From: an uncultured Flammeovirgaceae bacterium
Lineage (GTDB): Bacteria; Bacteroidota; Bacteroidia; Cytophagales; Cyclobacteriaceae
NCBI GenBank assembly: GCA_937883755.1
Contig: CAKZYA010000061.1
Coordinates: forward strand, 124,001 to 188,000
Reading direction: 5' to 3'
Length of the DNA: 64,000 nt
Each line of letters opens with the position of its first letter. The stretch's first letter is position 1. A program made the translations under genes and the position numbers. Of this stretch, positions 35,358 to 42,838 are shown one piece after another. The notes beneath the pieces are model-generated. The model was not told where the DNA came from and ran no database searches. It was given only the letters and a program-made list of their open reading frames with translations.

Positions 35358-36632
35358 TTAAAATCCTCCCCGGAACTTATAAGTGTTGGCTACTTTGTCA
35401 ATGGCGACAATATAAGCGGCAATTCGCATAGACACGCCGTACTTAAGAGCGGTTTTGTATACTCGCTCAAAGGATTCTCGCATAATTCGGTCGGAACGGC
35501 GGTTTACCCGGTCGCGCGTCCATTTATAGCCCAAGCGGTTTTGTACCCACTCAAAGTAAGAAACGGTTACTCCTCCAGCATTGGCCAGAATATCGGGTAC
35601 TACTAATGTTCCTTTACTATTGATAACATCATCGGCCCGGGCGGAAGTAGGGCCATTGGCACCTTCCACAATCATGCGGGCATTAATCTGTTCGGCATTT
35701 TTCACCGTAATTACATCTTCCATCGCCGCTGGAATCAGAATATCTACTTCTAGAGTGAGTAGTTCATCGCCCTCGATTTTTTCACCTCCGGCAAACCCCG
35801 CCAAGGTACCACCGTTAGCTGAGCGAAATTCTACTGCCTGCTGAATACTAATTCCATCGGGATTATAATACGCTCCTGAAATATCGCTGATGGCCACTAC
35901 CTTACTACCTCGCTCTTCCATCAGCAAAGCAGCGTAAGAACCAACATTACCGAAGCCTTGAACAGCTACGGTAGAATGATAAGGGTTGATTTTTAGCTTT
36001 TCCATAGCAGCAAAAGCCGAGACCATTACGCCCCTTCCGGTAGCTTCTGTTCGCCCCAAAGATCCGCCGAGTACCAGGGGCTTGCCAGTAACTACGGCAT
36101 TAATGGTCATTCCATTGGCTCGGGAATATTCGTCCATAATCCAGGCCATTTCCTTGGGACCAGTGCCCATGTCAGGAGCAGGAATATCACGGTCGGGGCC
36201 GAAAATGCTGAACATTTCCTGGGTATACGTTCGGGTAAGCCGCTCGATCTCACCGGAAGACATCTTCCTGGGATCACAACGAATTCCACCTTTGGCTCCG
36301 CCGTAGGGAATATCTACTACCGCGCATTTCCAGGTCATCCAGGCAGCTAAGGCTTTTACTTCGTCAATATTCACACCCATATCATAGCGGATACCGCCTT
36401 TGGATGGGCCTAAAATATTGGAGTGAATAACCCGGTAGCCCTCAAATACCCGAATGGAGCCGTCGTCCATAGTAACGGGTAAGGAAACAATTACCTGTTT
36501 GACAGGATTCTTTAGAACATTATATATTTCGTCGTTCAAACCCAGTGCTTGAGAAGCAATGTGAAAGCGCGACATCATGGATTCAAACGGATTCTCACGA
36601 TCTTTGATCGGAGCTGGTTCTACGTATGACAT
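35358..36632 (-). CDS. Glu/Leu/Phe/Val dehydrogenase family (glutamate dehydrogenase-like)
   Basis: A 424-residue cytosolic enzyme. The substrate domain has GPSKGGIRYDMGVNIDEVKA and the catalytic-lysine motif VDIPYGGAKGGIRCDP; next DRDIPAPDMGTGPKEMAWIM. The NAD-binding domain has VAVQGFGNVGSYAALLMEER, and later EGANGPTSARADDV and VPDILANAGGVTVSYFEW. Length and motifs fit hexameric glutamate dehydrogenases (oxidative deamination of glutamate to 2-oxoglutarate). Cofactor preference is not certain from sequence alone. Confidence 0.93.
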   Translation of the reverse strand: MSYVEPAPIKDRENPFESMMSRFHIASQALGLNDEIYNVLKNPVKQVIVSLPVTMDDGSIRVFEGYRVIHSNILGPSKGGIRYDMGVNIDEVKALAAWMTWKCAVVDIPYGGAKGGIRCDPRKMSSGEIERLTRTYTQEMFSIFGPDRDIPAPDMGTGPKEMAWIMDEYSRANGMTINAVVTGKPLVLGGSLGRTEATGRGVMVSAFAAMEKLKINPYHSTVAVQGFGNVGSYAALLMEERGSKVVAISDISGAYYNPDGISIQQAVEFRSANGGTLAGFAGGEKIEGDELLTLEVDILIPAAMEDVITVKNAEQINARMIVEGANGPTSARADDVINSKGTLVVPDILANAGGVTVSYFEWVQNRLGYKWTRDRVNRRSDRIMRESFERVYKTALKYGVSMRIAAYIVAIDKVANTYKFRGGF

Positions 36633-36714
36633 GTGGTTAACTTATTATAGATTTCCTAAAATGTGGTGTAAAATTAGTAATCTGGTTTTACTAAACGTAA
36701 CCAACGTAGGGTTT

Positions 36715-37545
36715 TTAAAAAAATTTCAAAAAAATAATGATAAAATGGGAAGCTAGTAGCAAGCCATCGAATCGATCTAAGAATCCTCCGTGCCCAGGTA
36801 GTCCTTTTCCTGAGTCTTTAATGTCAATGCTACGCTTGAAGAGTGATTCAACTAAGTCGCCGTAGGTACCTGTAACCACAATGATGGCGCCTACAACGAT
36901 CCACTCCCAGGCAGGTAAGTCAGTGTAAAAGTACGATAGCAGCACCGCAGTAACCAGGGCAGTAACCGCGCCCCCAATGCTTCCTTCCCAGGATTTCTTG
37001 GGTGATACTCGGGCAAATAGCTGCCGTTTGCCAAAGCGGACTCCGGCAAAGTAAGCACCAGTATCACTTGCCCAGAAGAGAGAGAGAATGCCTAGAACAA
37101 TCTGGAAACTATACGTTGTGCCCGAAAAAGCAATGAGGTTGAGTAAGGCAAAAGGTACGGCTACATAGATAATACCACAGAGTGTGAAAGCAATATTTGT
37201 AAAAGGTTTTTTGTCGGACTTCTTGTACAGCTTAATAAAAAATATACTCGCCATTGCCGGAAAAATCAGCAGATAATAATCGGGAGTGAGTGTGCCTCGC
37301 TCTACCATAAAACTGATAGTGTATACCAAAAGTCCAGTAGCAGTACCGACCGATTTGAGGGGCAGCATCCCATCTAGTCCGGTGAGTTTATAAAATTCTA
37401 GTTGGGTGAGTCCGCAGATACCGAAAAAGAGTACAAAATACGTCCACTCGCCGAGATACACCGCAAATACGATAGCCACAATACCAAGGGTGGCGGTGAT
37501 AATTCGCTGGGTAAGGTTATTATATCTACTTAAAGCGGATATCAT
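36715..37545 (-). CDS. cdsA: Phosphatidate cytidylyltransferase CdsA
   Basis: A 276-residue inner-membrane enzyme with about seven or eight helices that makes CDP-diacylglycerol from phosphatidate and CTP. The signature is at the C-terminus: SVGRF-equivalent FAGVRFGKRQLFARVSPKKS, WEGSIGGAVT, and GDLVESLFKRSIDIKDSGK then LPGHGGFLDRFDGLLLA. The start overlaps the DUF2007 gene by 20 bp, so translation is probably coupled. Together with psd it provides phospholipid synthesis. Confidence 0.95.
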   Translation of the reverse strand: MISALSRYNNLTQRIITATLGIVAIVFAVYLGEWTYFVLFFGICGLTQLEFYKLTGLDGMLPLKSVGTATGLLVYTISFMVERGTLTPDYYLLIFPAMASIFFIKLYKKSDKKPFTNIAFTLCGIIYVAVPFALLNLIAFSGTTYSFQIVLGILSLFWASDTGAYFAGVRFGKRQLFARVSPKKSWEGSIGGAVTALVTAVLLSYFYTDLPAWEWIVVGAIIVVTGTYGDLVESLFKRSIDIKDSGKGLPGHGGFLDRFDGLLLASHFIIIFLKFF

Positions 37546-37735
37546 CGTGAATAATTTTCAGGGCACTGATTACGCAGTCAGGTGCCACGTAAATTTCAAT
37601 CGGGCCGAAATGGTACGCCCGATCTTGCTTATCAATCAGTACTGGATTCAAACTATGGTCGTCTAGCACGGCTTTTACAATCTCCGCCTGATAGCGTTGC
37701 TGAGTAGAAAATACTTTTTGCCACTTACTATCCAT
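37526..37735 (-). CDS. DUF2007 small protein
   Basis: A 69-residue protein: WQKVFSTQQRYQAEIVKAVL and DDHSLNPVLIDKQDRAYHFG followed by EIYVAPDCVISALKII. This is the ferredoxin-like DUF2007 fold, proposed to be a small signal-transducing or ligand-binding protein. It overlaps both neighbours: 8 bp with the CPBP gene upstream and 20 bp with cdsA downstream. A role linked to membrane-lipid synthesis is inferred from this nested position only. Confidence 0.85.
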   Translation of the reverse strand: MDSKWQKVFSTQQRYQAEIVKAVLDDHSLNPVLIDKQDRAYHFGPIEIYVAPDCVISALKIIHDDIRFK

Positions 37736-38675
37736 ACGATTGCTTAGGCTTAGTCATTTGCCGAAACTGATATAACAAAAACGCCCCCGCCACGGTAGCC
37801 CCTAGAGCTATTGGCCAGGCTACCACTTCGGTGGCTTCCATATCAATATCCGTAATTTCTTGCTGATACAGATAAAGCATGAGAAGCGTAAAGCCATTGT
37901 TTACAAAGTGAGCAAAAATAGCGTACCATAAATTGCCCGACCAGTAAAATAAATAACCAAATAATGCTCCTAGCAGAAGTCGGGGAAAGAATCCGTAAAA
38001 CTGTAAATGAATCGCGCTGAAGCAAATGGCTGATAGCCAGATGGCCACGTGAGCATTACCGAATAATTGTTGTAATTTGGGTTGTACCAACCCTCGAAAT
38101 AATAATTCTTCACCTACGGCGGGTAGCACCGCAATCACTACTAGACCGATGAGTAAGCCTGCAATACTATCGAATCGGGTTAAATATTCAGTCAACTCTT
38201 TCAATTCTTCCTCTTTTCCTCGTGCCCAGTTTTCGAATGCCGGAGAAAGCTGACTAAAGTCCAGATTCATATTCCACTCAATAACGACTGAGTTGGCAAA
38301 CATAAAAGCAATCATAAGTAAGAACACTAGTCCTAAAATAATGAGCGAGGTTTCGTAACGGGCAGTTAGAGCCGACGGTCGTTTTTGGTCAATCAGTTGC
38401 TGGTGCAGCAACGGGGCAATAATAAATCCGAAAATAGAAGTAGCAGCTTGGATAATCAATAGTATTGTTTTGGCTTGCGGTGAACCTGTAGGATCGGCTA
38501 ACACCTGCTGGAAATTCTGAAAATTATAATCAACTAAGGGGAGTATGCCGATAATAGCAGCAAATTGACCTAAGAACAGCCCCAAAAGTACGAACCCTAC
38601 CAAAATTAATAAGGAAGAAATAGTGCTGGTTTTTCGCACGAGCGACGGTTCAGTCTCTTCAAGTAAATCCATCAA
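37728..38675 (-). CDS. CPBP-family intramembrane metalloprotease (CAAX-like)
   Basis: A 315-residue membrane protein with about eight helices. The abortive-infection/CAAX protease motifs are intact: EELLFRGLVQPKL (EExxxR, metal and catalytic Glu), FSAIHLQFYGFFPRL (FxxxH) and FAHFVNNGFTL (HxxxN-like). Members cleave prenylated proteins or process peptides; in Bacteroidota the substrates are unknown. It is the first gene of the overlapping trio CPBP-DUF2007-cdsA. Confidence 0.9.
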   Translation of the reverse strand: MMDLLEETEPSLVRKTSTISSLLILVGFVLLGLFLGQFAAIIGILPLVDYNFQNFQQVLADPTGSPQAKTILLIIQAATSIFGFIIAPLLHQQLIDQKRPSALTARYETSLIILGLVFLLMIAFMFANSVVIEWNMNLDFSQLSPAFENWARGKEEELKELTEYLTRFDSIAGLLIGLVVIAVLPAVGEELLFRGLVQPKLQQLFGNAHVAIWLSAICFSAIHLQFYGFFPRLLLGALFGYLFYWSGNLWYAIFAHFVNNGFTLLMLYLYQQEITDIDMEATEVVAWPIALGATVAGAFLLYQFRQMTKPKQSYG

Positions 38676-38868
38676 ACCACAAACTTAAATATGTATCAGT
38701 TAAACTTACTGCCCCGGCTTCTGTTACTAAATGGATAAAAAAACCGGATAGGGCAAAGTTAAAGAAACTTCTGACTTTCTTTGATGTGTTCAGTTATTCG
38801 CGTGTCCGGCACCCAGTATTCCAGTTTTCATGTTTATGTAATAACTTTGAACACTAATCAAAAATGTT

Positions 38869-39873
38869 GTGGTAAAAATTGGTACGATAGATTTAGGTGA
38901 GTTTCCGCTATTGCTGGCGCCAATGGAAGATGTGAGTGACCCTCCGTTTCGAGCGGTTTGCAAAAAGAATGGTGCGGATATTATGTATACTGAGTTCATT
39001 TCTTCGGAAGGGCTTATTCGTGATGCTGTCAAAAGCGTAGAGAAGCTGGATATTTACGACTACGAGCGTCCGATTGGTATCCAGATTTTTGGTGATAAGA
39101 TTGATTCTATGCGGGAAGCGGCCGCTATCGCCGAAGCGGCTCAGCCGGAATTGGTGGATATCAACTACGGTTGCCCGGTCAAGAAAGTTGCTTGCAAGGG
39201 AGCGGGAGCGGGTATACTACAGGATTTACCCAAAATGCAGGAAATGACCCGAGAGATTGTCAATCGGGTACAACTGCCAGTAACGGTAAAAACCCGTTTG
39301 GGCTGGGATGAGAAAACCATTAAGATCGTAGAAGTAGCCCAACGGCTGCAAGATGTGGGTATCCAGGCACTGACCATCCATGGGCGTACTCGTAAGCAGA
39401 TGTACAAGGGCGTGGCTGACTGGAATCCGATTGCTGAAGTAAAAAATCACTCTGATATTCATATTCCAATTTTTGGTAATGGCGATATCGACTCACCGGA
39501 AAAAGCCTTAGAGTATCGTCGCCGCTACGGAGTAGACGGTATTATGATTGGGCGAGCTGCCATTGGCTATCCTTGGATATTTCGAGAGATTAAGCACTAC
39601 TTTAAAACTGGGGAAAAATTAGCTCCTCCCACACTGGAAGAACGAGTGCAAGTCGCCCGGGAGCACTTAGAGTTTTCGGTACAATGGAAGGGTGAACGCA
39701 AGGGTATCTACGAAATGCGTCGCCACTACACCAACTACTTCCGAGGTATTCCCCACTTCAAACCTTATCGGCAGCGGTTGGTTGAGTTACCTACTTTCTC
39801 CGAAGTATCCGAGACATTAGACGAGGTTGCGGAGAAGTTTGCTGGACACTACGAGGCAGTCCCAGCGGAATGA
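38869..39873 (+). CDS. dusB: tRNA-dihydrouridine synthase
   Basis: A 334-residue FMN enzyme that reduces uridines in tRNA D-loops. Motifs: LLAPMEDVSDPPFRAVCKKN near the start, QIFGDKIDSMREAAAIAE, the catalytic-cysteine loop VDINYGCPVKKVACKGAGAG, VTVKTRLGWDEK, TIHGRTRKQMYKGVADW and GNGDIDSPEKA. The GTG at 38869 is chosen because it yields the normal MVKIGTIDLGEFPLL start; the nearby ATG is out of frame and stops at once. It shares an ATGA overlap with the EamA gene downstream. The DusB subgroup is my best assignment. Confidence 0.93.
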   Translation: MVKIGTIDLGEFPLLLAPMEDVSDPPFRAVCKKNGADIMYTEFISSEGLIRDAVKSVEKLDIYDYERPIGIQIFGDKIDSMREAAAIAEAAQPELVDINYGCPVKKVACKGAGAGILQDLPKMQEMTREIVNRVQLPVTVKTRLGWDEKTIKIVEVAQRLQDVGIQALTIHGRTRKQMYKGVADWNPIAEVKNHSDIHIPIFGNGDIDSPEKALEYRRRYGVDGIMIGRAAIGYPWIFREIKHYFKTGEKLAPPTLEERVQVAREHLEFSVQWKGERKGIYEMRRHYTNYFRGIPHFKPYRQRLVELPTFSEVSETLDEVAEKFAGHYEAVPAE

Positions 39874-40757
39874 AATCACGCTTGACCCAAAATGCTGATG
39901 TGATCGCTTGGGGAGCCTTAATTTTACTTTCTTTAATCTGGGGAAGTTCCTTCATCTTGATAAAACGAGGGCTGACTGCCTTTTCTGGTAGTGAAGTTGG
40001 CGCACTACGCATTGTAGCCGCGGGCGCATTTTTACTTCCGGTAGCAATTACGGGCTTCCCTAAACTGAATCGCCGTCACTGGATCGTATTGATGGTTATC
40101 GGCTTTTTGGGCAGCCTGATTCCGGCGTTTTTATTTGCCTGGGCGCAAACTCAGCTCAGTAGTTCGGCCACCGGAATCATTAATGCGGTGACTCCTTTGA
40201 ATGTATTAGTAGTAGGAGCAGTATTTTTTCATCAGTCTATCGTTCGCAAGCAGATTCTTGGCTTATTAATGGGATTGATTGGAACAGTTCTGCTCATTCT
40301 AGCGGGTTCGGCAGAATCATCCACGGGATTTAATGCCTATTCTTTACTAGTGGTAGGAGCTACGGTGTGTTATGGTTTTAGCTCCAATATCATCAAGCAT
40401 TATACTTATGATCTTACCCCTCAAACCATTACGGCGGTTTCTTTGGTGCTGATGTTACCCATTGCTGCGGGGTACTTGTTTGGCTATTCTTCCTTTCTTC
40501 CTACCCTAGAGCAACAACAGGCTTGGTGGCCGTTTTTGGCAATTGTTACGCTAGGAGTGGTGGGTACAGCGCTAGCACTGATTATCTTCAACAAACTAGT
40601 GCAGTTACGCTCCCCAGTATTTGCAGCCTCGGTAACTTACCTAGTGCCGATAGTCGCTATTTTGTGGGGCTTTATTGATGGGGAATCCCTTAACTATCAA
40701 CATTTTCTGGGAATGCTGGCAATTTTGGGTGGTGTGTTTATTGCTAATCGATTGTAG
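39870..40757 (+). CDS. EamA/DMT-family transporter
   Basis: A 295-residue inner-membrane protein of ten helices in two EamA repeats. Repeat 1 begins ILLSLIWGSSFILIKRGL and ends FLFAWAQTQLSSSATGIINA with VTPLNVLVVGAVFF; repeat 2 includes YSLLVVGATVCYGFSSNIIK and SPVFAASVTYLVPIVAILWG. Such carriers export amino acids or metabolites; the substrate is not predictable. The start codon overlaps the stop of the Dus gene, so both are co-translated. It converges with the next gene (3 bp between stops). Confidence 0.9.
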   Translation: MKSRLTQNADVIAWGALILLSLIWGSSFILIKRGLTAFSGSEVGALRIVAAGAFLLPVAITGFPKLNRRHWIVLMVIGFLGSLIPAFLFAWAQTQLSSSATGIINAVTPLNVLVVGAVFFHQSIVRKQILGLLMGLIGTVLLILAGSAESSTGFNAYSLLVVGATVCYGFSSNIIKHYTYDLTPQTITAVSLVLMLPIAAGYLFGYSSFLPTLEQQQAWWPFLAIVTLGVVGTALALIIFNKLVQLRSPVFAASVTYLVPIVAILWGFIDGESLNYQHFLGMLAILGGVFIANRL

Positions 40758-40760
40758 TAA

Positions 40761-41492
40761 CTAATTTTCAACTCCTTCTGTCCAAACTTCGTGCATGGGT
40801 TTGCCCTTACTGTTAAGTCCTTTGTGGTACCAGTCGTCGCCAGTGCGGCGGTACTCAAAAGATAAGGAAGCACCCGTTCGGCTATCGTCGCGGGAGAAAA
40901 ATTCAATGTTCTCAGTATACTCACCGCCTTCGGTAGCTTGGTAAGTGCCACCACCAGTACCCATAAATTCCTTAGTGGCGTAGTTGAATGCAGCCCACTG
41001 AAAACGGCTGCCCGAAAGGATTTTGACGGTGATCCGAGGGCCAGCTCGTCGTCGCTCACCTTCATTTCCTTCTTCATCTACTCGGGTAGCAAACCGCCAA
41101 ACTCCAGTGAGAGGAGTAGTTTCTTCGCTTAGACGTTCCCACACCTGAGTTCCGTTGGGGGTATTTTTCAGTGTAAGGTGACTATCGGTTAATTGGGCTG
41201 AGTAAGTAATAGGTTCACGTACCTGAGAGGCATCATCGGTAAAAAAGTCGTAGAGAAGGTTTAGTTTACCATCTCCTAATTCGTAGCCACCACCACCAGC
41301 ACTGATAAAGCTTCCGTCGGATTGATACTGCCCGAACATAAAATAACCGTTTTGACAAATGGCGATCATTTCTATTCCAGATAGCGGCTGTCCACCAGCA
41401 CTTTTGAGCTTCCAGCCGCCCTCCATAGTTTGTGCCAAGGCACCGCCAGCCGTAATGACAATAAAAATTAATAGGGAAAGTAGTGGTTTCAT
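40761..41492 (-). CDS. Secreted protein with two lipocalin-like half repeats
   Basis: A 243-residue protein with a signal peptide (to about residue 20, GGALAQ). Two similar halves follow. Half 1 has EGGWKLKSAGG, then YFMFGQYQSDGSFISAGGGG. Half 2 has TGVWRFATRVDEEG, then FQWAAFNYATKEFMGTGGGT. Both end in a strand-rich segment (ITYSAQLTDSHLTLKNT and ENIEFFSRDDSRTGASLSFE). The pattern resembles DUF4488/lipocalin-like secreted domains in Bacteroidota, duplicated in tandem. The ligand is unknown. Confidence 0.75.
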   Translation of the reverse strand: MKPLLSLLIFIVITAGGALAQTMEGGWKLKSAGGQPLSGIEMIAICQNGYFMFGQYQSDGSFISAGGGGYELGDGKLNLLYDFFTDDASQVREPITYSAQLTDSHLTLKNTPNGTQVWERLSEETTPLTGVWRFATRVDEEGNEGERRRAGPRITVKILSGSRFQWAAFNYATKEFMGTGGGTYQATEGGEYTENIEFFSRDDSRTGASLSFEYRRTGDDWYHKGLNSKGKPMHEVWTEGVEN

Positions 41493-41574
41493 AGGATTAT
41501 AGGTTGCTTAACCATAAAACTACGGAATCCTTACAAAGTTACAAGAGAGGATAAGCTAATTGACTAGCCGCTCA

Positions 41575-41955
41575 TTAGCGGCAGTGGTGAATAACGTGCG
41601 TGATTACTCCCCACACCCGCACGGACTGAGACTGAATGATATTTGCCAACTCGTAATCTAAAGAATACTGTTGAGCATTATACGCTGAAGCCTGCATCAA
41701 TCTAAATTCTTCGTTTTCCGTGGCAATCACTAAATCTTTATCTTTAGGTGAAAGGCTACGATCCACTACTAGTAAATCACCATCATGAATATTCAGCGGC
41801 TCCATACTTTCACCCTTTACTTTAATAAAGTAGCAGGAAGAAGAGTGAGTAAGTACATATTCATTCAGATCAGGGCGGTCAGTAAAAACATCACCCGACA
41901 GCTGGGGTAACTTTTGTAATCTAATCCCCAACTCAGAAGATGATTCAAGTGTCAT
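41575..41955 (-). CDS. UmuD-like S24 protein lacking the catalytic lysine
   Basis: A 126-residue S24/LexA-fold protein. IKVKGESMEPLNIHDGDLLV contains the nucleophile Ser50, then VDRSLSPKDKDLVIATENEE and FRLMQ, ending SVRVWGVITHVIHHCR as in UmuD. In E. coli UmuD the catalytic pair Ser60/Lys97 is 37 residues apart. Counting 37 from Ser50 lands on Met87 without gaps, so the general-base lysine is missing. I prefer the ATG at 41955, although the frame opens at 41985. No umuC gene is adjacent. A palindrome lies 43 bp upstream of the start. It may be a non-cleaving paralogue or may use another base. Confidence 0.82.
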   Translation of the reverse strand: MTLESSSELGIRLQKLPQLSGDVFTDRPDLNEYVLTHSSSCYFIKVKGESMEPLNIHDGDLLVVDRSLSPKDKDLVIATENEEFRLMQASAYNAQQYSLDYELANIIQSQSVRVWGVITHVIHHCR

Positions 41956-41997
41956 AGTGGTGAAGCGGTTGGTAGTTCGGAACAAATATATATTTTT

Positions 41998-42029
41998 AAA
42001 AAGTAATAAATACTTTTTTTAAGAATATT
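41998..42029 (-). promoter_or_regulatory. Palindromic putative operator upstream of the S24 gene
   Basis: Arms AAAAAGTA (41998-42005) and TACTTTTT (42011-42018) flank ATAAA. An overlapping copy of the word AATACTT-TTTTT-AAG(A)ATATT occupies 42009-42029. It resembles the perfect palindrome at 44106-44124 in front of the radical SAM gene. A LexA-type or other damage-responsive repressor site is an inference; the AT-rich background weakens it. Confidence 0.45.
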
Positions 42030-42051
42030 TTTTAAAAAATAGTTATCGCGC

Positions 42052-42834
42052 TTAAGTGATCTGCTTCTCAACTAAGTACTTCCAGTAGCGGCGGGGCACG
42101 TGCTGAAGATGTAGTTTATCGTTGCGCCGTTCAGGAATATTCACACTATGAAAGTAGGTCTGCCAGAGGTTCTGATAGTCTTGCTCAGCATCAGTAAGTA
42201 GTTGGGGCGATAAATGTTGAGGTGATGATGAATCTAAGGTGATAAAATGAGTAGATGGCGACCGGTTTTCCTCAGTATCAGATGTTGGTTCATGGTAAAG
42301 GCCATAATTTCGATTCGTATCGTAAATAAGCCAGCGGAAGGCAGGATAACGTTCGGTGAAGTGAGGAGGAAGTAGCGGCAATACGTTGAAATCAGGATTA
42401 ATTAAAGCCGTGTACAAATCATCCTGGGTTTGCTGAAAGCGAACGAAGGCCTGCATCCGGTGTACCTCACGGTAAATCTGCTTCTGAATACGGTGAATTT
42501 GCAGCACAACAGGTTCTCGGAAGTTATTCATCACATTTTCCACACTTGCTATTGCCAGGCGAACGAAGCGATAAATCAGCATCTCTACCTGAGGTTGTTC
42601 CGAAAGAAAAACGTGGTACAGGGTTTCCACGGCTTGTTCTTCGCATCGTTTTTTCACACCTTTCTTCACCCGTTCACTGTATGCCTGGTTGGTAGAAACA
42701 AAGGTGGGGTTACCGAATAACCCGGGTTGAAATTGGCTCTCCTCAACTATTTCTTCAGCTGGAGTTTTTAAGCGATAGCTTTCAAAAATGGCGGATAGTA
42801 GCCCATCGAACGATCCGTCGTAGGTATACACCAT
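42052..42834 (-). CDS. DUF4130 / TIGR03915 putative DNA-metabolism protein
   Basis: A 260-residue protein: MVYTYDGSFDGLLSAIFESY, then ERVKKGVKKRCEEQAVETLY, YRFVRLAIASVENVMNNFRE, IYREVHRMQAFVRFQQTQDD and HFTERYPAFRWLIYDTNRNY, ending RNDKLHLQHVPRRYWKYLVE. This is TIGR03915 (DUF4130), always found beside a radical SAM partner and thought to act in DNA modification or repair. In many bacteria this protein is fused to a uracil-DNA-glycosylase-like domain; here that domain is absent. The ATG at 42834 gives the family start and leaves 4 bp after the radical SAM stop, so the two are co-transcribed. Confidence 0.88.
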   Translation of the reverse strand: MVYTYDGSFDGLLSAIFESYRLKTPAEEIVEESQFQPGLFGNPTFVSTNQAYSERVKKGVKKRCEEQAVETLYHVFLSEQPQVEMLIYRFVRLAIASVENVMNNFREPVVLQIHRIQKQIYREVHRMQAFVRFQQTQDDLYTALINPDFNVLPLLPPHFTERYPAFRWLIYDTNRNYGLYHEPTSDTEENRSPSTHFITLDSSSPQHLSPQLLTDAEQDYQNLWQTYFHSVNIPERRNDKLHLQHVPRRYWKYLVEKQIT

Positions 42835-42838
42835 TACT

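Noticed and set aside
37728-38675. The CPBP protease as an abortive-infection defence gene
   Set aside because: The family is sometimes labelled Abi, but this one sits in a conserved-looking lipid-synthesis context with no defence genes nearby.
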